The position numbers and the translations under genes were made by a program. A stretch of 36,191 bases of DNA from Halothiobacillaceae bacterium (GTDB lineage: Bacteria > Pseudomonadota > Gammaproteobacteria > Halothiobacillales > Halothiobacillaceae). The notes below the pieces were generated by a model that saw only the letters and a program-made list of their open reading frames with translations, was not told where the DNA came from and made no database searches. Of the stretch, positions 8,400-17,368 are shown in pieces (the stretch's first letter is position 1; every line of letters begins with the position of its first letter). Location: NCBI GenBank assembly GCA_016938615.1, contig JAFGUH010000242.1:1-36191 (forward strand). Direction: 5' to 3'.

Positions 8400-8614
8400 C
8401 GAATCACCTGTAGCAAAGCGGCACGCATGGCGGTCGTCACGGCACGCCCCGCGGGGGTGTCCGCTCCCATCGTTGGCAGCCGGCGGCAGGTCCGCGCCAT
8501 CACGTTTGACCTGCCGTCCGCCCGGCGCCTCGAAGGCGAACGGCCCCTCGACTCGGACGCAGCCTCGATTGATGCAGCACTCGCCGGTAAGACGCCCGAT
8601 CGGAACGCCGTCAC
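8396..8614 (-). CDS. Possible 72-residue ORF bridging ntrX and trkA
   Basis: The frame starts at GTG overlapping the ntrX stop (GTGA) and stops overlapping the trkA start (ATGA), so it exactly fills the gap with 4-base overlaps at both ends. The product is Arg/Ala/Ser-rich with no motif I recognise. Its third codon positions are less GC-biased than those of the flanking genes. TrkA has its own ribosome site, so coupling is not required. It may be a chance open frame in GC-rich DNA or a small coupled protein. Confidence 0.22.
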   Translation of the reverse strand: MTAFRSGVLPASAASIEAASESRGRSPSRRRADGRSNVMARTCRRLPTMGADTPAGRAVTTAMRAALLQVIR

Positions 8615-10008
8615 GAGCCAGTCCCCGAGGGGCGCTCGCTGGCGTGAATGCCGAGCGACTTCAACTTGCGGTAGAGGTTGGTGCGCTCCATACCCGTCCG
8701 GCGAGACAGCTCGGTCATCGACCCGTCGACGTTCTTCAGTTGCGCGAGCAGATAACGGCGTTCGAACTCGTCGCGCGCCTCGCGCAACGGTAGATCGAGA
8801 TTGAGCGAGATCAGGGCCGGCCCACTGTCCGCATCGGCGCCTTCGGGCGGCACGAGCCCCAGCGCGCGCTGCACCTCCTGCTCATCGATGACCTCGCCGC
8901 TGCCGAGAATCAAAAGACGCTGCACCAGGTTCTTGAGCTCACGGACGTTACCCGCCCAGTGGTGGTAGCGCAGCAGATTGCGGGCGCCGATGGTGAGATC
9001 GCGCTTCGGCAGCCCCTCGACGGTGTTCGCTGCCTCCAGGTAGTGGGCCAGCAGCACCGGGATATCCTCGGGGTGCTCACGCAGCGGCTGGATGTGCACC
9101 GGCACCACCGACAGGTGGTAATAAAGGTCTTCGCGGAAATTGCCGGCACGCACCTCGGATTCGAGATCCTTGCGGGTTGCCGCGATCACCCGCACGTCGA
9201 CACGCACCGGCTCGTTGCCGCCGACGCGGAAGAACGACTGGCTTTCCAGCGCAGAAATCAACTGCATCTGGGTCTGTTCGTCCATGTCGGCGGCCTCGGC
9301 GATGAACAAGGTGCCGCCGTTAGCCTGTTCGAGCAGGCCATAGCGCACCCGCCCGTCGTCCTCGGCGCCGAACAGCTCGATCGCGGCGTTCTGACGACCG
9401 GAGATCGCGCTGCCACCGGTGTCGACGAACGGGAAATGACGCCGGGCCGAATGGCGGTGGATGAACCGCGCCAGCGCCTGCTTGCCGGTGCCCGGCTCGC
9501 CGGAGATCAAAACCCAGGCGTCGTGGCTGGCGATCTTCTTCGCCTGCGAACGCAGTTCCTGCATGTACTCGGAATCGCCGATCAGATCGAGGGGATCGAC
9601 CTCGCCGCGCTTGAGCGCCGCGTTCTCCTGGGCCAGCCGTCGATTGTCGAGCGCGTGTTCGATCAGCAACAGCAGCTTGTCGAGCGAGATGGGCTTCTCG
9701 ATGAAATCGAACGCACCCAGCCTCGTCGCCTCGACCGCGGTTTCGACCGTGCCGTGCCCGGACATCATGATCACCGGCCAGACCAGCTGGTCGCGCTCGT
9801 GCCACTCGCGCAGCAGGGCAATGCCGTCGGTCCCCGGCATCCAGATGTCCAGCAGGATCAGATCGGGACGGCGCACGGCGATCGAGGCACGGGCCTCCAC
9901 CGCATCGGCCGCGCTGCTGACGGTGAATCCTTCGTCCTCCAGAACATCGACCAGCAGGTTGCAGATTTCGTTCTCGTCGTCGACGACCAGGATGTGTCCG
10001 ATACTCAT
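8611..10008 (-). CDS. ntrX: NtrX-type response regulator lacking GAFTGA and the Walker B Asp
   Basis: NtrX is the partner of the sensor kinase NtrY. The 465-residue protein has a receiver domain (Asp10, Asp11, phosphoacceptor Asp54 in LLDIWMP, Lys105), a central AAA+ domain (Walker A GEPGTGK, 170-176) and a C-terminal Fis-type helix-turn-helix (SRRTGMERTNLYRKLKSLG). The stretch where GAFTGA should follow ELFG reads AEDDGRVRYG, so the sigma-54 contact loop is missing. Walker B reads TLFIAEAADM where family members have LFLDE, so Asp is Ala237. Two arginine-finger-region arginines are His in REDLYYHL and LREH. It probably regulates without sigma-54 remodelling (inference). It overlaps ntrY as ATGA. 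Confidence 0.93.
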   Translation of the reverse strand: MSIGHILVVDDENEICNLLVDVLEDEGFTVSSAADAVEARASIAVRRPDLILLDIWMPGTDGIALLREWHERDQLVWPVIMMSGHGTVETAVEATRLGAFDFIEKPISLDKLLLLIEHALDNRRLAQENAALKRGEVDPLDLIGDSEYMQELRSQAKKIASHDAWVLISGEPGTGKQALARFIHRHSARRHFPFVDTGGSAISGRQNAAIELFGAEDDGRVRYGLLEQANGGTLFIAEAADMDEQTQMQLISALESQSFFRVGGNEPVRVDVRVIAATRKDLESEVRAGNFREDLYYHLSVVPVHIQPLREHPEDIPVLLAHYLEAANTVEGLPKRDLTIGARNLLRYHHWAGNVRELKNLVQRLLILGSGEVIDEQEVQRALGLVPPEGADADSGPALISLNLDLPLREARDEFERRYLLAQLKNVDGSMTELSRRTGMERTNLYRKLKSLGIHASERPSGTGS

Positions 10009-12329
10009 TCGTCAGGAAATTCCTGTTGCTCCGTGGGGTTCGCCGTTGCGCAGCGACCCGATTCCAAAGGTAGGCGAATCGTAACGCGTGCGCCGTGATT
10101 GGCAAGCCGAGCCGCGATGCCGCACTGATTGCCGGCCGCCGCCTCCGTGGCCGGATGCTCGTCGGCATTCCAGGCATGCACGGCACCCGCATGCTCCTCG
10201 GCGATCTTCTTGACGATCGCCAGCCCCAGGCCGGAACCCTTGGGCCGGGTGGTCGCGTAGGGCTCGAACAGGCGATCGAGCATTTCCGCCGGGAACCCGG
10301 GGCCGTTGTCGGCAACTCGCAGCTCGACGAGGCATTGGCCGGCCTCACCGATCACGCGCAAGTCGACCAGCACCTGCGGCGTGCCGCCCGTGGCCCCGCG
10401 CTCGTACAAGGCCTGGCTGGCGTTGCGGATCAGGTTGTGCAGCAGTTGCCGCAGCCGGTTCCCGTCGCCCTCGACCCAGACCGGCGCCGGGTCGTCGTCG
10501 ACGAAGCGAACCTTCACGTTGGTATTGCCGCGGTAAAGTTCGACCGTCTCCGTGACCAGGGCGTGCAGATCGAGTCGTTCCAGCTGCGCGCGAGGACTGC
10601 GGGCATACTCGGCGAACTCGTTGACCATCTGCTTCATCGCGTCGACCTGGGCGATGATCGTGGCGGTGGCGCGATCGAGGATCGGCGCGTGCGTCTCGTC
10701 GAGTTGCGGCAGAATGCGGCGACGGAGGCGCTCGGCGGAGAGCCCGATGGGCGTGAGCGGGTTCTTGATCTCGTGGGCCAGGCGCCGCGCCACCTCCGAC
10801 CAAGCCGCATCGCGCTGCGCCTGGATCAGGGCGGTAACGTCCTCGAGCACCATCACGTAGCCGCCGGCTTCGACGTCACCGTCCGGCGGCAGGGCCGCCA
10901 GCCGGGCCAGCAGCACCTTGCGGCCGCTGCCGTTCATGATCCTGACCTGCGCCTCGACCGTTTCGCCCGGCGGCGGCCCGGCCGCCCCGAGTCGCTCGAG
11001 AAAGGCCTCGCACAGCGGTTCCAGGGTTGCGTGCTCGCGGCAGATATCCTGCAGCGACCCCTCGAACATCTCGTCGGCGGGCACGCCCATTATCTGCTGG
11101 GCGGCGGAGTTGCCGCTGATGATGCGTCCGTCGAAGGAGAGCGTCAGCACCCCGGAGGACAGGTGCTGGATCACAGTGTCGAGGTAGTCGCGCTCCTTGT
11201 CTGCCAGCTCCTGGAGCTCGCGCATGACGTCGTGCGCCCGGCGCACCCGGGCGGTCATGGTGTTGAACGACTGGACCAGTTGCCCCAGATCGTCGCGACG
11301 ATCGACCGGCAGACGCAGGCTGTAGTCGCCCTCGGCGACTGCCCGGGTGCCGGCCGCCAGCTCGCGGATCGGGCTGAGAAGACGGCGGGCAGCGAGGAAG
11401 GCAAGCCACACCGCGGTGAGCAGCGAGAGCAGCAACGCCAACGTCAGGGCGAGGGTGAAGGTCTGCTTGAGCGAGGTGTGCAGGTACACCAGCTCGCGGT
11501 AGTCGTTGTAAGCGGTCTGCACGCTTTTCGACAACTCGTTCGCCTGATCGGGTACGTCGTAGAGTGCCTGTAGCACGCGCTTGCCGCCGTCGCTGGTCAG
11601 CCCCGCCTCCATCGGCACCACCACCCGGATCTGCAGGTTGCCGTCGCCACCCGGGTCCAGGCCGATGAAGTCTCGGCCGGAGCGCGCGTGCGCCAAAGCG
11701 GTCTCGTCGGCGCGCGCCGGCACGATACTGGTGGCATCCTCCGAAGACGAGGCGACGATCAGGTTGCGCTGGCCAAGGATGGTCATCTCCTGGGCACCCG
11801 TGGTGCGACGCACGCGCGAGAGTTCCAGCGCGATCAGGTCCGAGCCGCCGTCGCGCAGTTCGTCGGCGGCCCGCTTGGTCTCCTCCAGCGCCTGACGCAT
11901 GCGCCCGTCGAAGGCCATCTGCGAGAGCGACAAGGCATCGGTCATCGCCTGTTCGACCTGAACGTCGAACCAGGAGTCGATGCCCCGCTGCACGAAGGTC
12001 AGAGAGAAATAGAACACGATCGCCACCGGCACTACCGAAAGGGCCACGAAGGTGACGACCAGCCGGGCGGTCAGGCGTGCACCGGGCGTGCCGCGCCGGT
12101 AATCACGGATCAGGCGGACGATGTGCCAGAGCACCACCAAGGCGAGAAACAGCAGCCCGACCGCACTGATGGCGAGCAGCGCGAGAAAGAGTCCCTCGGG
12201 CTGCTCGACGGCGCGCAGGGAGTCGGACACCAGGTACAGGAGCACCAGCAGCAGCACCACCACCATGCCACTGATAGGGGCGACCGCGCGTCGCACCCAG
12301 CGCTGCAGCCAACGCCCGGTGCGGCTCAT
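10005..12329 (-). CDS. ntrY: NtrY-type membrane sensor histidine kinase
   Basis: NtrY autophosphorylates a histidine and passes phosphate to NtrX. The 774-residue protein has three N-terminal membrane helices, a periplasmic/extracytoplasmic region of about 180 residues, a further helix (FTLALTLALLLSLLTAVWLA), a HAMP domain (RRLLSPIRELAAGTRAVAEG), a PAS domain (IQHLSSGVLTLSFDGRI), a HisKA box (ARRLAHEIKNPLTPI) and a kinase core with N box (NLIRNASQAL), ADNGPGFP and SGLGLAIVKKI. About 25 extra residues lie between the last G-box and the terminal strand (VTIRLPL). I chose the ATG at 12327-12329 because it overlaps the DUF4390 stop as ATGA and has GGAGG eight bases upstream. The frame allows five more residues. 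Confidence 0.94.
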   Translation of the reverse strand: MSRTGRWLQRWVRRAVAPISGMVVVLLLVLLYLVSDSLRAVEQPEGLFLALLAISAVGLLFLALVVLWHIVRLIRDYRRGTPGARLTARLVVTFVALSVVPVAIVFYFSLTFVQRGIDSWFDVQVEQAMTDALSLSQMAFDGRMRQALEETKRAADELRDGGSDLIALELSRVRRTTGAQEMTILGQRNLIVASSSEDATSIVPARADETALAHARSGRDFIGLDPGGDGNLQIRVVVPMEAGLTSDGGKRVLQALYDVPDQANELSKSVQTAYNDYRELVYLHTSLKQTFTLALTLALLLSLLTAVWLAFLAARRLLSPIRELAAGTRAVAEGDYSLRLPVDRRDDLGQLVQSFNTMTARVRRAHDVMRELQELADKERDYLDTVIQHLSSGVLTLSFDGRIISGNSAAQQIMGVPADEMFEGSLQDICREHATLEPLCEAFLERLGAAGPPPGETVEAQVRIMNGSGRKVLLARLAALPPDGDVEAGGYVMVLEDVTALIQAQRDAAWSEVARRLAHEIKNPLTPIGLSAERLRRRILPQLDETHAPILDRATATIIAQVDAMKQMVNEFAEYARSPRAQLERLDLHALVTETVELYRGNTNVKVRFVDDDPAPVWVEGDGNRLRQLLHNLIRNASQALYERGATGGTPQVLVDLRVIGEAGQCLVELRVADNGPGFPAEMLDRLFEPYATTRPKGSGLGLAIVKKIAEEHAGAVHAWNADEHPATEAAAGNQCGIAARLANHGARVTIRLPLESGRCATANPTEQQEFPDE

Positions 12330-12907
12330 CCAGGGAACCTCCACAGGAACCAGTCGCTGCCCAGATCCCAGTCGTCACGGAACAGGGCGGGCACGCGCAG
12401 CGGCAATGGCAGCTTGTTGATGTCCAGGCGCACGCGCAGCTTGCCCAGCACCCGTCCCTCTTTGGGCAGGGCCGTGGACGACCCCAGTCGCCAGGCGCGG
12501 ATCCGCGACAGCGACCTGACGGCATCGGCCAGCTTGGAAAACGTGTGGGTCTCGCGGGCGGTCACGTCGGTGACCATCCAGGTCCGCGACAGGGCATGGT
12601 ATTCAAGCCGCAGGGCACGCTTGCCGCCCAGGAGCCGACGATCCCAGAGCCACTCGCGCGGCGCGACCAGCTCGGCCTCCACCACCAGGTTCAGGGCGAT
12701 GGAATTGCGCAGGGCGTCGATCACCTCGGCATCGAGATGTACGGCGAGATCGGCGTCGAGAAACACGGCCTGTTCGCGCACCTCGGCATGCACGTCGATT
12801 ACCCGGGTCTCCGCCTGGACCGGTTGCCAGGGGAGCAAGGCGACCGCGGCGCCGAGCCCGGTGAGTGCCAGCAGCCAGCCGCTCAGCCCCCCGCCCAGGC
12901 GAGTCAT
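12326..12907 (-). CDS. DUF4390 exported protein
   Basis: The 193-residue protein starts with a signal peptide (MTRLGGGLSGWLLALTGLG..., probable cleavage after PVQA at about 32). The mature part is beta-rich, with LRLEYHALSRTWMVTDVTAR and RLDINKLPLPLRVPALF, which I recognise as the DUF4390 family. This family is characteristically found directly before ntrY in gammaproteobacteria and has no known function. A GAGGTG ribosome site precedes the ATG by four bases. Its stop overlaps the ntrY start, so the protein may be made with the sensor and might work with its extracytoplasmic part (inference). The frame extends upstream without a plausible start. Confidence 0.88.
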   Translation of the reverse strand: MTRLGGGLSGWLLALTGLGAAVALLPWQPVQAETRVIDVHAEVREQAVFLDADLAVHLDAEVIDALRNSIALNLVVEAELVAPREWLWDRRLLGGKRALRLEYHALSRTWMVTDVTARETHTFSKLADAVRSLSRIRAWRLGSSTALPKEGRVLGKLRVRLDINKLPLPLRVPALFRDDWDLGSDWFLWRFPG

Positions 12908-13121
12908 GGGCACCTCGAAAGACCGTCGCGAGCCGCCCGAGCGCATGGAGCCGCGCAGCGAGCGATGAGACGAATCACGCCGATGGCCAAGGAGCGAGCG
13001 ACGGGATGGCCGAGCTGCCATGCCGGGGACAGGCGCCGCCTGGGCGTGCAAGGCGCATGAGCGCCCGGAGTCCGTCGGCGACGCAGCGATCGGGTAGCGC
13101 CGCGGTATTCTTGAGTTGCCC

Positions 13122-14567
13122 TCATCTCGCCTCCGCCCGTTTCTCGAGTACGGCGTAGTAGAAGCCATCCGGGCCGTCGACCTCGGGAAACAGCTGTCGA
13201 CCCACGGCCTGCGCCTCACCCCAGTCCACGGACATCGGTACGGCGACGGCATCCGGGTGAGTATCCAGGAAGGCCTCGACCTGGTGGACGTTCTCGCGCT
13301 GGAGGATCGAGCAGGTGGCATAGACCAGTCGGCCGCCGGGGCGCAGCAAGGTCCAGAGCCGCTCGAGAATGATGGCCTGGCGCTCGACCAGCGCCTTGAT
13401 GTCCTCGGGGCGACGCAGCCGCTTGATGTCGGGATGGCGCCGGATCACACCGGTCCCCGAGCAGGGCACGTCGGCGAGTATCCGGTCAAAGGCGCCCGGC
13501 GTGTCGATCGCCTCGCCGGTCAGGTCGGCGCAGACGAGCTCGGCGAAATGCCCGGATCGTTCCAGGTTGTCCTGCACCCGGGCCAGGCGAGTCACGGCGA
13601 TATCGACGGCGGTCATGGCCACGTCCGGCTCGGCATCCAGCATCGCCAGCGTCTTGCCGCCTGGCGCACTGCAGGCATCCAGCACGCGCTGGCCAGCGGC
13701 CAGCTCCATCAACCCGACCACCAGCTGGGCCGCCTCGTCCTGCACGGACACCTCGCCCTGGCCAAAGCCGGGCAGGCGCTCGACGTCCAGCGGGGTGGTC
13801 AGGGTCAGGCCATGGGGCGCGTACCGGGTCGGCCGGGACTCGATGGAGAGCTGGGCCAGCCGTTCGCGGTAGGACGCGGGCTGCTCGACGGTGGCGTTGA
13901 CCCGCAGCGTCATGGGCGGATGGGTGGCGAGCCGTTCGCCGATTTCAACGGCTCGCTCCTCGCCCCAGTCGGCGGCGAGCATGCCGAACAGCCAGTCCGG
14001 CAGGCGGGCACGCACGGCCGGCGGCGCGGCGCCCAGCGGCGTTTCCCCCGCCTCGACCTGGCGCACCGCGCGTCGCAGTACTGCGTTGACCAGGCCGGTC
14101 GCCCAGTTATGGTTGAGTTCCCGGGCCGCATGCACCGCCGCATTGACGACCCGCGAGGGTTCTCGTTTCGAGCCGGTCAGACGCTCGAGCCCGACCACCA
14201 GCAGCATGCCCACGTCGACCGCGCGCGGATTCAAGGCACGGTCGAGCAATTGATCCCGCCACCAGGCGAGTTGCTCGTAGTGGCGCAGCACCTCGTAGCT
14301 CATCGCCTGGACGACGCTGCGGTGCGCGGCCTGGGCGCGACCGGTCAGCTCCGGGAGCACCTGATCGAGCGAACGTCCATGCTCGACCACCTGCAACAGC
14401 CCCTCGGCGACCAAGGCCTCGGGCGAGCGGGGCCGGCCCGTGCCGCCGTCGGGGCGACGGCGCGATCGATCGCCTCTCGTCGCCCCTCCACGCCGAGGGC
14501 CCGCGGCGCCTTTCGACCCCTGATTCGGCCCACGATTCGACCCACTGTTTGGCTCGTCAGTCGCCAA
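13122..14567 (-). CDS. rsmB: 16S rRNA m5C967 methyltransferase RsmB
   Basis: RsmB methylates cytosine 967 of 16S rRNA with S-adenosylmethionine. It has an N-terminal NusB-like RNA-binding domain (LVAEGLLQVVEHGRSLDQVL ... VNAVLRRAVR) and a Rossmann methyltransferase domain with DACSAPGGKT, DVPCSGTGVIRRHPDI (catalytic PC) and YATCSI (general TC). The start is uncertain. The frame runs upstream within fmt, but a TTG at 14565-14567 overlaps the fmt stop by 11 bases with an AGGGGGTG ribosome site five bases away, giving 481 residues. That includes a basic, Gly/Arg-rich leader of about 45 residues not found in E. coli RsmB (429 residues). It belongs to the def-fmt-rsmB unit. Confidence 0.93.
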   Translation of the reverse strand: MATDEPNSGSNRGPNQGSKGAAGPRRGGATRGDRSRRRPDGGTGRPRSPEALVAEGLLQVVEHGRSLDQVLPELTGRAQAAHRSVVQAMSYEVLRHYEQLAWWRDQLLDRALNPRAVDVGMLLVVGLERLTGSKREPSRVVNAAVHAARELNHNWATGLVNAVLRRAVRQVEAGETPLGAAPPAVRARLPDWLFGMLAADWGEERAVEIGERLATHPPMTLRVNATVEQPASYRERLAQLSIESRPTRYAPHGLTLTTPLDVERLPGFGQGEVSVQDEAAQLVVGLMELAAGQRVLDACSAPGGKTLAMLDAEPDVAMTAVDIAVTRLARVQDNLERSGHFAELVCADLTGEAIDTPGAFDRILADVPCSGTGVIRRHPDIKRLRRPEDIKALVERQAIILERLWTLLRPGGRLVYATCSILQRENVHQVEAFLDTHPDAVAVPMSVDWGEAQAVGRQLFPEVDGPDGFYYAVLEKRAEAR

Positions 14568-15510
14568 GCCGCACCCCCTCGAGTTTCCGACCGCGGGCGA
14601 AGTCCGCCGCGTCGATGGGCCGTCCGCCCGCACGTTGGACGCGGTTGATCTCGAGCCCGCCGTCGCCGGCCTGGACGACCATGCCGCCCTCGGAAACGGC
14701 CAGCACCTCGCCCGGGACCGCGCCTTTGCGTCCGTCGGCAAGCCGCGCACCCCACAGGCGCAGCGTCTGACCGTCGAGCGTGGTCTGGGCCACCGGCCAC
14801 GGGTTGAAGGCACGCACGCGGCGCTCGATCAAACCGGCCGATTCGCGCCAGTCCACGCGGGCCTCGGCCTTGGCGAGCTTGGCCGCGTAGCAGCTTTGTG
14901 TGTCGTCCTGCGGCTCCGGGGCGCCCTCGCCGGTGACGATGCGTTCCAACGCCTCGATCAGCGCGGTCGCGCCCAAGGGGGCCAGCCGGTCGTGCAGGCT
15001 GCCGGCGGTGTCCTCGGGCTGGATCGGCTCGGGCATCTTGTGCCACATCGGCCCGGTATCGAGCCCGGCCTCCATCTGCATGATGGTGATGCCGGTCTCG
15101 GTGTCGCCGGCCTCGATCGCGCGATTGATCGGCGCCGCCCCGCGCCAGCGCGGCAGCAGGGAGGCATGGATGTTGATCGCGCCGAACCGGGGCAGGTCAA
15201 GCACGGACGGCGGCAGGATCAGCCCGTAGGCGGCAACGACCAGCAGGTCGGGTTGATACTCGGCCAGACGGGTCTGGGCGTTCTCGTCGCGCAGCGAGAC
15301 CGGCTGCTCGACCGGGAGCCCCAGCTCGAGCGCGGCCCGCTTGACCGGTGAGGCAGTCAGCTTCTTGCCGCGTCCGGACGGACGATCGGGCTGGGTGTAG
15401 GCGGCGACCAGTTCGAGCGACTCGCCACCGATCGCTCCCTGGCGGGCGAGTGCCTCGAGCGCCGGCACGGCGAAATCCGGCGTACCGCAGTAGATCACGC
15501 GCAGCGTCAT
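14557..15510 (-). CDS. fmt: Methionyl-tRNA formyltransferase
   Basis: Fmt formylates initiator Met-tRNA with 10-formyl-THF, which is needed for efficient translation initiation. The 317-residue protein is normal length. It has the N-terminal CGTPDFAVPALEAL, the active-site and folate block SLLPRWRGAAPINRAI (Asn-His-Asp set: INIHASLLPRW and later DTETGITIMQM), and the C-terminal OB-like domain (RVRAFNPWPVAQTTLDGQ). Its ATG overlaps the def stop as ATGA, and it is followed by rsmB with an 11-base overlap. Confidence 0.97.
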   Translation of the reverse strand: MTLRVIYCGTPDFAVPALEALARQGAIGGESLELVAAYTQPDRPSGRGKKLTASPVKRAALELGLPVEQPVSLRDENAQTRLAEYQPDLLVVAAYGLILPPSVLDLPRFGAINIHASLLPRWRGAAPINRAIEAGDTETGITIMQMEAGLDTGPMWHKMPEPIQPEDTAGSLHDRLAPLGATALIEALERIVTGEGAPEPQDDTQSCYAAKLAKAEARVDWRESAGLIERRVRAFNPWPVAQTTLDGQTLRLWGARLADGRKGAVPGEVLAVSEGGMVVQAGDGGLEINRVQRAGGRPIDAADFARGRKLEGVRLGD

Positions 15511-16013
15511 ACGCGCTCCCGGCGCGCGGCCTTTTCCATCTTCTTGCGAATGCGCTGCTGCTTGAGCGGCGAGAGGTAATCGATGAACAGGCGACCGTCC
15601 AGGTGGTCGAGTTCGTGCTGGAAGCAGATCGCCAGCAACCCATCGATCTCCCGCTCGAACGTCTTGCCCGCGGCATCCTGGGCACGCACGCGAATGCGCT
15701 CGGCACGGGTTATGGTCTCGTTGATCTCCGGGATCGACAGGCAGCCTTCCTCGGACTCGATCGCGCCTTCCAAGGCGAGGATCTCGGGGTTGACGAACGC
15801 CTGGGCGCCGCTGCGATCCTCGCTCACGTCGGCGACGAACAGCCGACGGTGCTCGTCGATCTGGGTCGCCGCGAGACCGATGCCCCGCTGCTCGTACATG
15901 GTCTGGAACATGTCCTCGACCAGTTCGGCCAGCGCCGGCTCGAAGGAATCGACCGGGCGGGCGACCTTTCGCAACCGCTCGTCGGGGTAGATGAGGATAT
16001 CTCGCAGACTCAT
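15507..16013 (-). CDS. def: Peptide deformylase
   Basis: Def removes the N-formyl group from nascent proteins and uses a metal held by one Cys and two His. The 168-residue product carries all three family motifs: GIGLAATQ, EGCLS (metal Cys) and QHELDHLDG (metal His pair and catalytic Glu). The ATG at 16011-16013 gives MSLRDILIYPDERLRKVA, matching known deformylases. A GTG 24 bases earlier is in frame and would add eight residues. It is the first gene of the minus-strand run and is divergent from the lysM gene. Confidence 0.96.
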   Translation of the reverse strand: MSLRDILIYPDERLRKVARPVDSFEPALAELVEDMFQTMYEQRGIGLAATQIDEHRRLFVADVSEDRSGAQAFVNPEILALEGAIESEEGCLSIPEINETITRAERIRVRAQDAAGKTFEREIDGLLAICFQHELDHLDGRLFIDYLSPLKQQRIRKKMEKAARRERV

Positions 16014-16076
16014 ACGCCGTTCACCAGAAAGTGACACCTCGCCCCCGAGCCAGCTGGAGCGCGGGGGCGAAATCTT

Positions 16077-16106
16077 TTACATCAAACCGTATTTGGGGAT
16101 ACATTG
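16077..16106 (+). promoter_or_regulatory. Candidate sigma-70 promoter for lysM-dprA
   Basis: TTTACA (16077-16082) and TACATT (16101-16106) are separated by 18 bases. They match the -35 and -10 consensus at 5/6 and 4/6. They sit in the only AT-rich patch of the def/lysM divergent gap, about 100 bases before the lysM start. Confidence 0.5.
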
Positions 16107-16204
16107 TACGCCAGCACCCGGCTGAACCCAGATGCCCGTCGACAAAACACGCGGGCGACCCGGAGCCGGGTCGCTCTCGACCGGATACCAAGGACGTTGT
16201 AACG

Positions 16205-17365
16205 ATGAGATCGACCAAAGGACTCCCCCTGGCACTCGCCCCGGCACTCGCGCTCGCGGGCCTCGTGCCGTTTACCGCCATCCTCTCGGGCTGCGCCGGC
16301 ATCGACGAGGACGACGCGATCAACCCGCGCGAGCCCTACGCGGCCGAGGCCTTGCCCTTAGGCGCCGAACGTGGCCCGGTCAAGCGCACGCTCACCGCCG
16401 AGGAAACCCGCGATCAGTTCCGCGACCTCGCCGCGGAGGACTACGTGGTCAAGAAGGGCGACACCCTCTGGTCGATCGCCAACCACTTTCTGAAAGACCC
16501 CTACTACTGGCCCGAGATCTGGTACGGCAACCAGGAGATCGAGAACCCCCATCGCATCTACCCGGGCGACCGCATCACCATCATGTTCGTGGGCGATCGA
16601 CCGCGGCTGGCCGTGGGCCTGCGCCCGCACATCCGTTACGAATCGCTGCCGCCGGCGGTCTCTGCCGTACCGCTCGAACTGGTCCGTCCGTTCTTGAGCT
16701 ACGACCAGGTGCTCGACCAGTCGGATTTCGAGGCCGCACCATACATCCTCGCCAACCGTGAAGGCGCGCTCCACGCGAGCACCGGCGATACCGTATACGC
16801 CCGGGGCATCGAGGATCAGCGCAAGCGGTTCGCCGTCGTGTCCCAGGGCAAGGCGCTGCGAGACGGACGTACCGACGAACTGCTCGGCTACCGGGCGATC
16901 TTCAAGGGCGAGGCGAACCTGGTGGAAGCGGGCGATCCGGCCACGCTCACGCTCGCCGACACCGTCCGCGAAATCGAGGAAGGCAATCGCCTGGTCGAGA
17001 TGACGCCCGAGGCCTTTACCAGCGACGTCACGCCACAGATCCCGGCTTTCCCCATCGATGCGCGCATCATTCTCCTGCCGGACGCGATCACGCAGATCGG
17101 CAACCAGCAGGTCGCCATCATCGACCGCGGCGCCGACAATGGCGTCTCTCCCGGCGACCTGTTGCAGATCAGCAAGCGTGGCCGAGTGGTCGAGGACCGC
17201 TTCGGTCCCGACGAGGCAGTGGTGCGACTGCCCGACTACCCGATCGGCAGCGCCATGGTCTTCCGGGTCTACGATCGCGTCAGCTACGCCCTGGTCATCA
17301 AGGCCACCAAGCCGATCCACGCCGGCGACCTCGCGCAGACGCCGGTCCAGGGCGACACTCTTTAA
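16205..17365 (+). CDS. LysM-domain lipoprotein
   Basis: This 386-residue protein has a lipoprotein signal ending in the lipobox LSGC (Cys30). The residue after the Cys is not Asp, so outer-membrane delivery is expected. A LysM peptidoglycan-binding domain follows at about 79-129 (DYVVKKGDTLWSIANHFL ... NPHRIYPGDRI). The rest is a conserved beta-rich region of unknown role (IDRGADNGVSPGDLLQI near 300-316). The family is regularly found directly before dprA and may link the outer membrane to peptidoglycan (inference). I chose the ATG at 16205 because it opens the signal peptide and has AAGGA upstream. The open frame from 16031 has no signal. Confidence 0.9.
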   Translation: MRSTKGLPLALAPALALAGLVPFTAILSGCAGIDEDDAINPREPYAAEALPLGAERGPVKRTLTAEETRDQFRDLAAEDYVVKKGDTLWSIANHFLKDPYYWPEIWYGNQEIENPHRIYPGDRITIMFVGDRPRLAVGLRPHIRYESLPPAVSAVPLELVRPFLSYDQVLDQSDFEAAPYILANREGALHASTGDTVYARGIEDQRKRFAVVSQGKALRDGRTDELLGYRAIFKGEANLVEAGDPATLTLADTVREIEEGNRLVEMTPEAFTSDVTPQIPAFPIDARIILLPDAITQIGNQQVAIIDRGADNGVSPGDLLQISKRGRVVEDRFGPDEAVVRLPDYPIGSAMVFRVYDRVSYALVIKATKPIHAGDLAQTPVQGDTL

Positions 17366-17368
17366 GGG

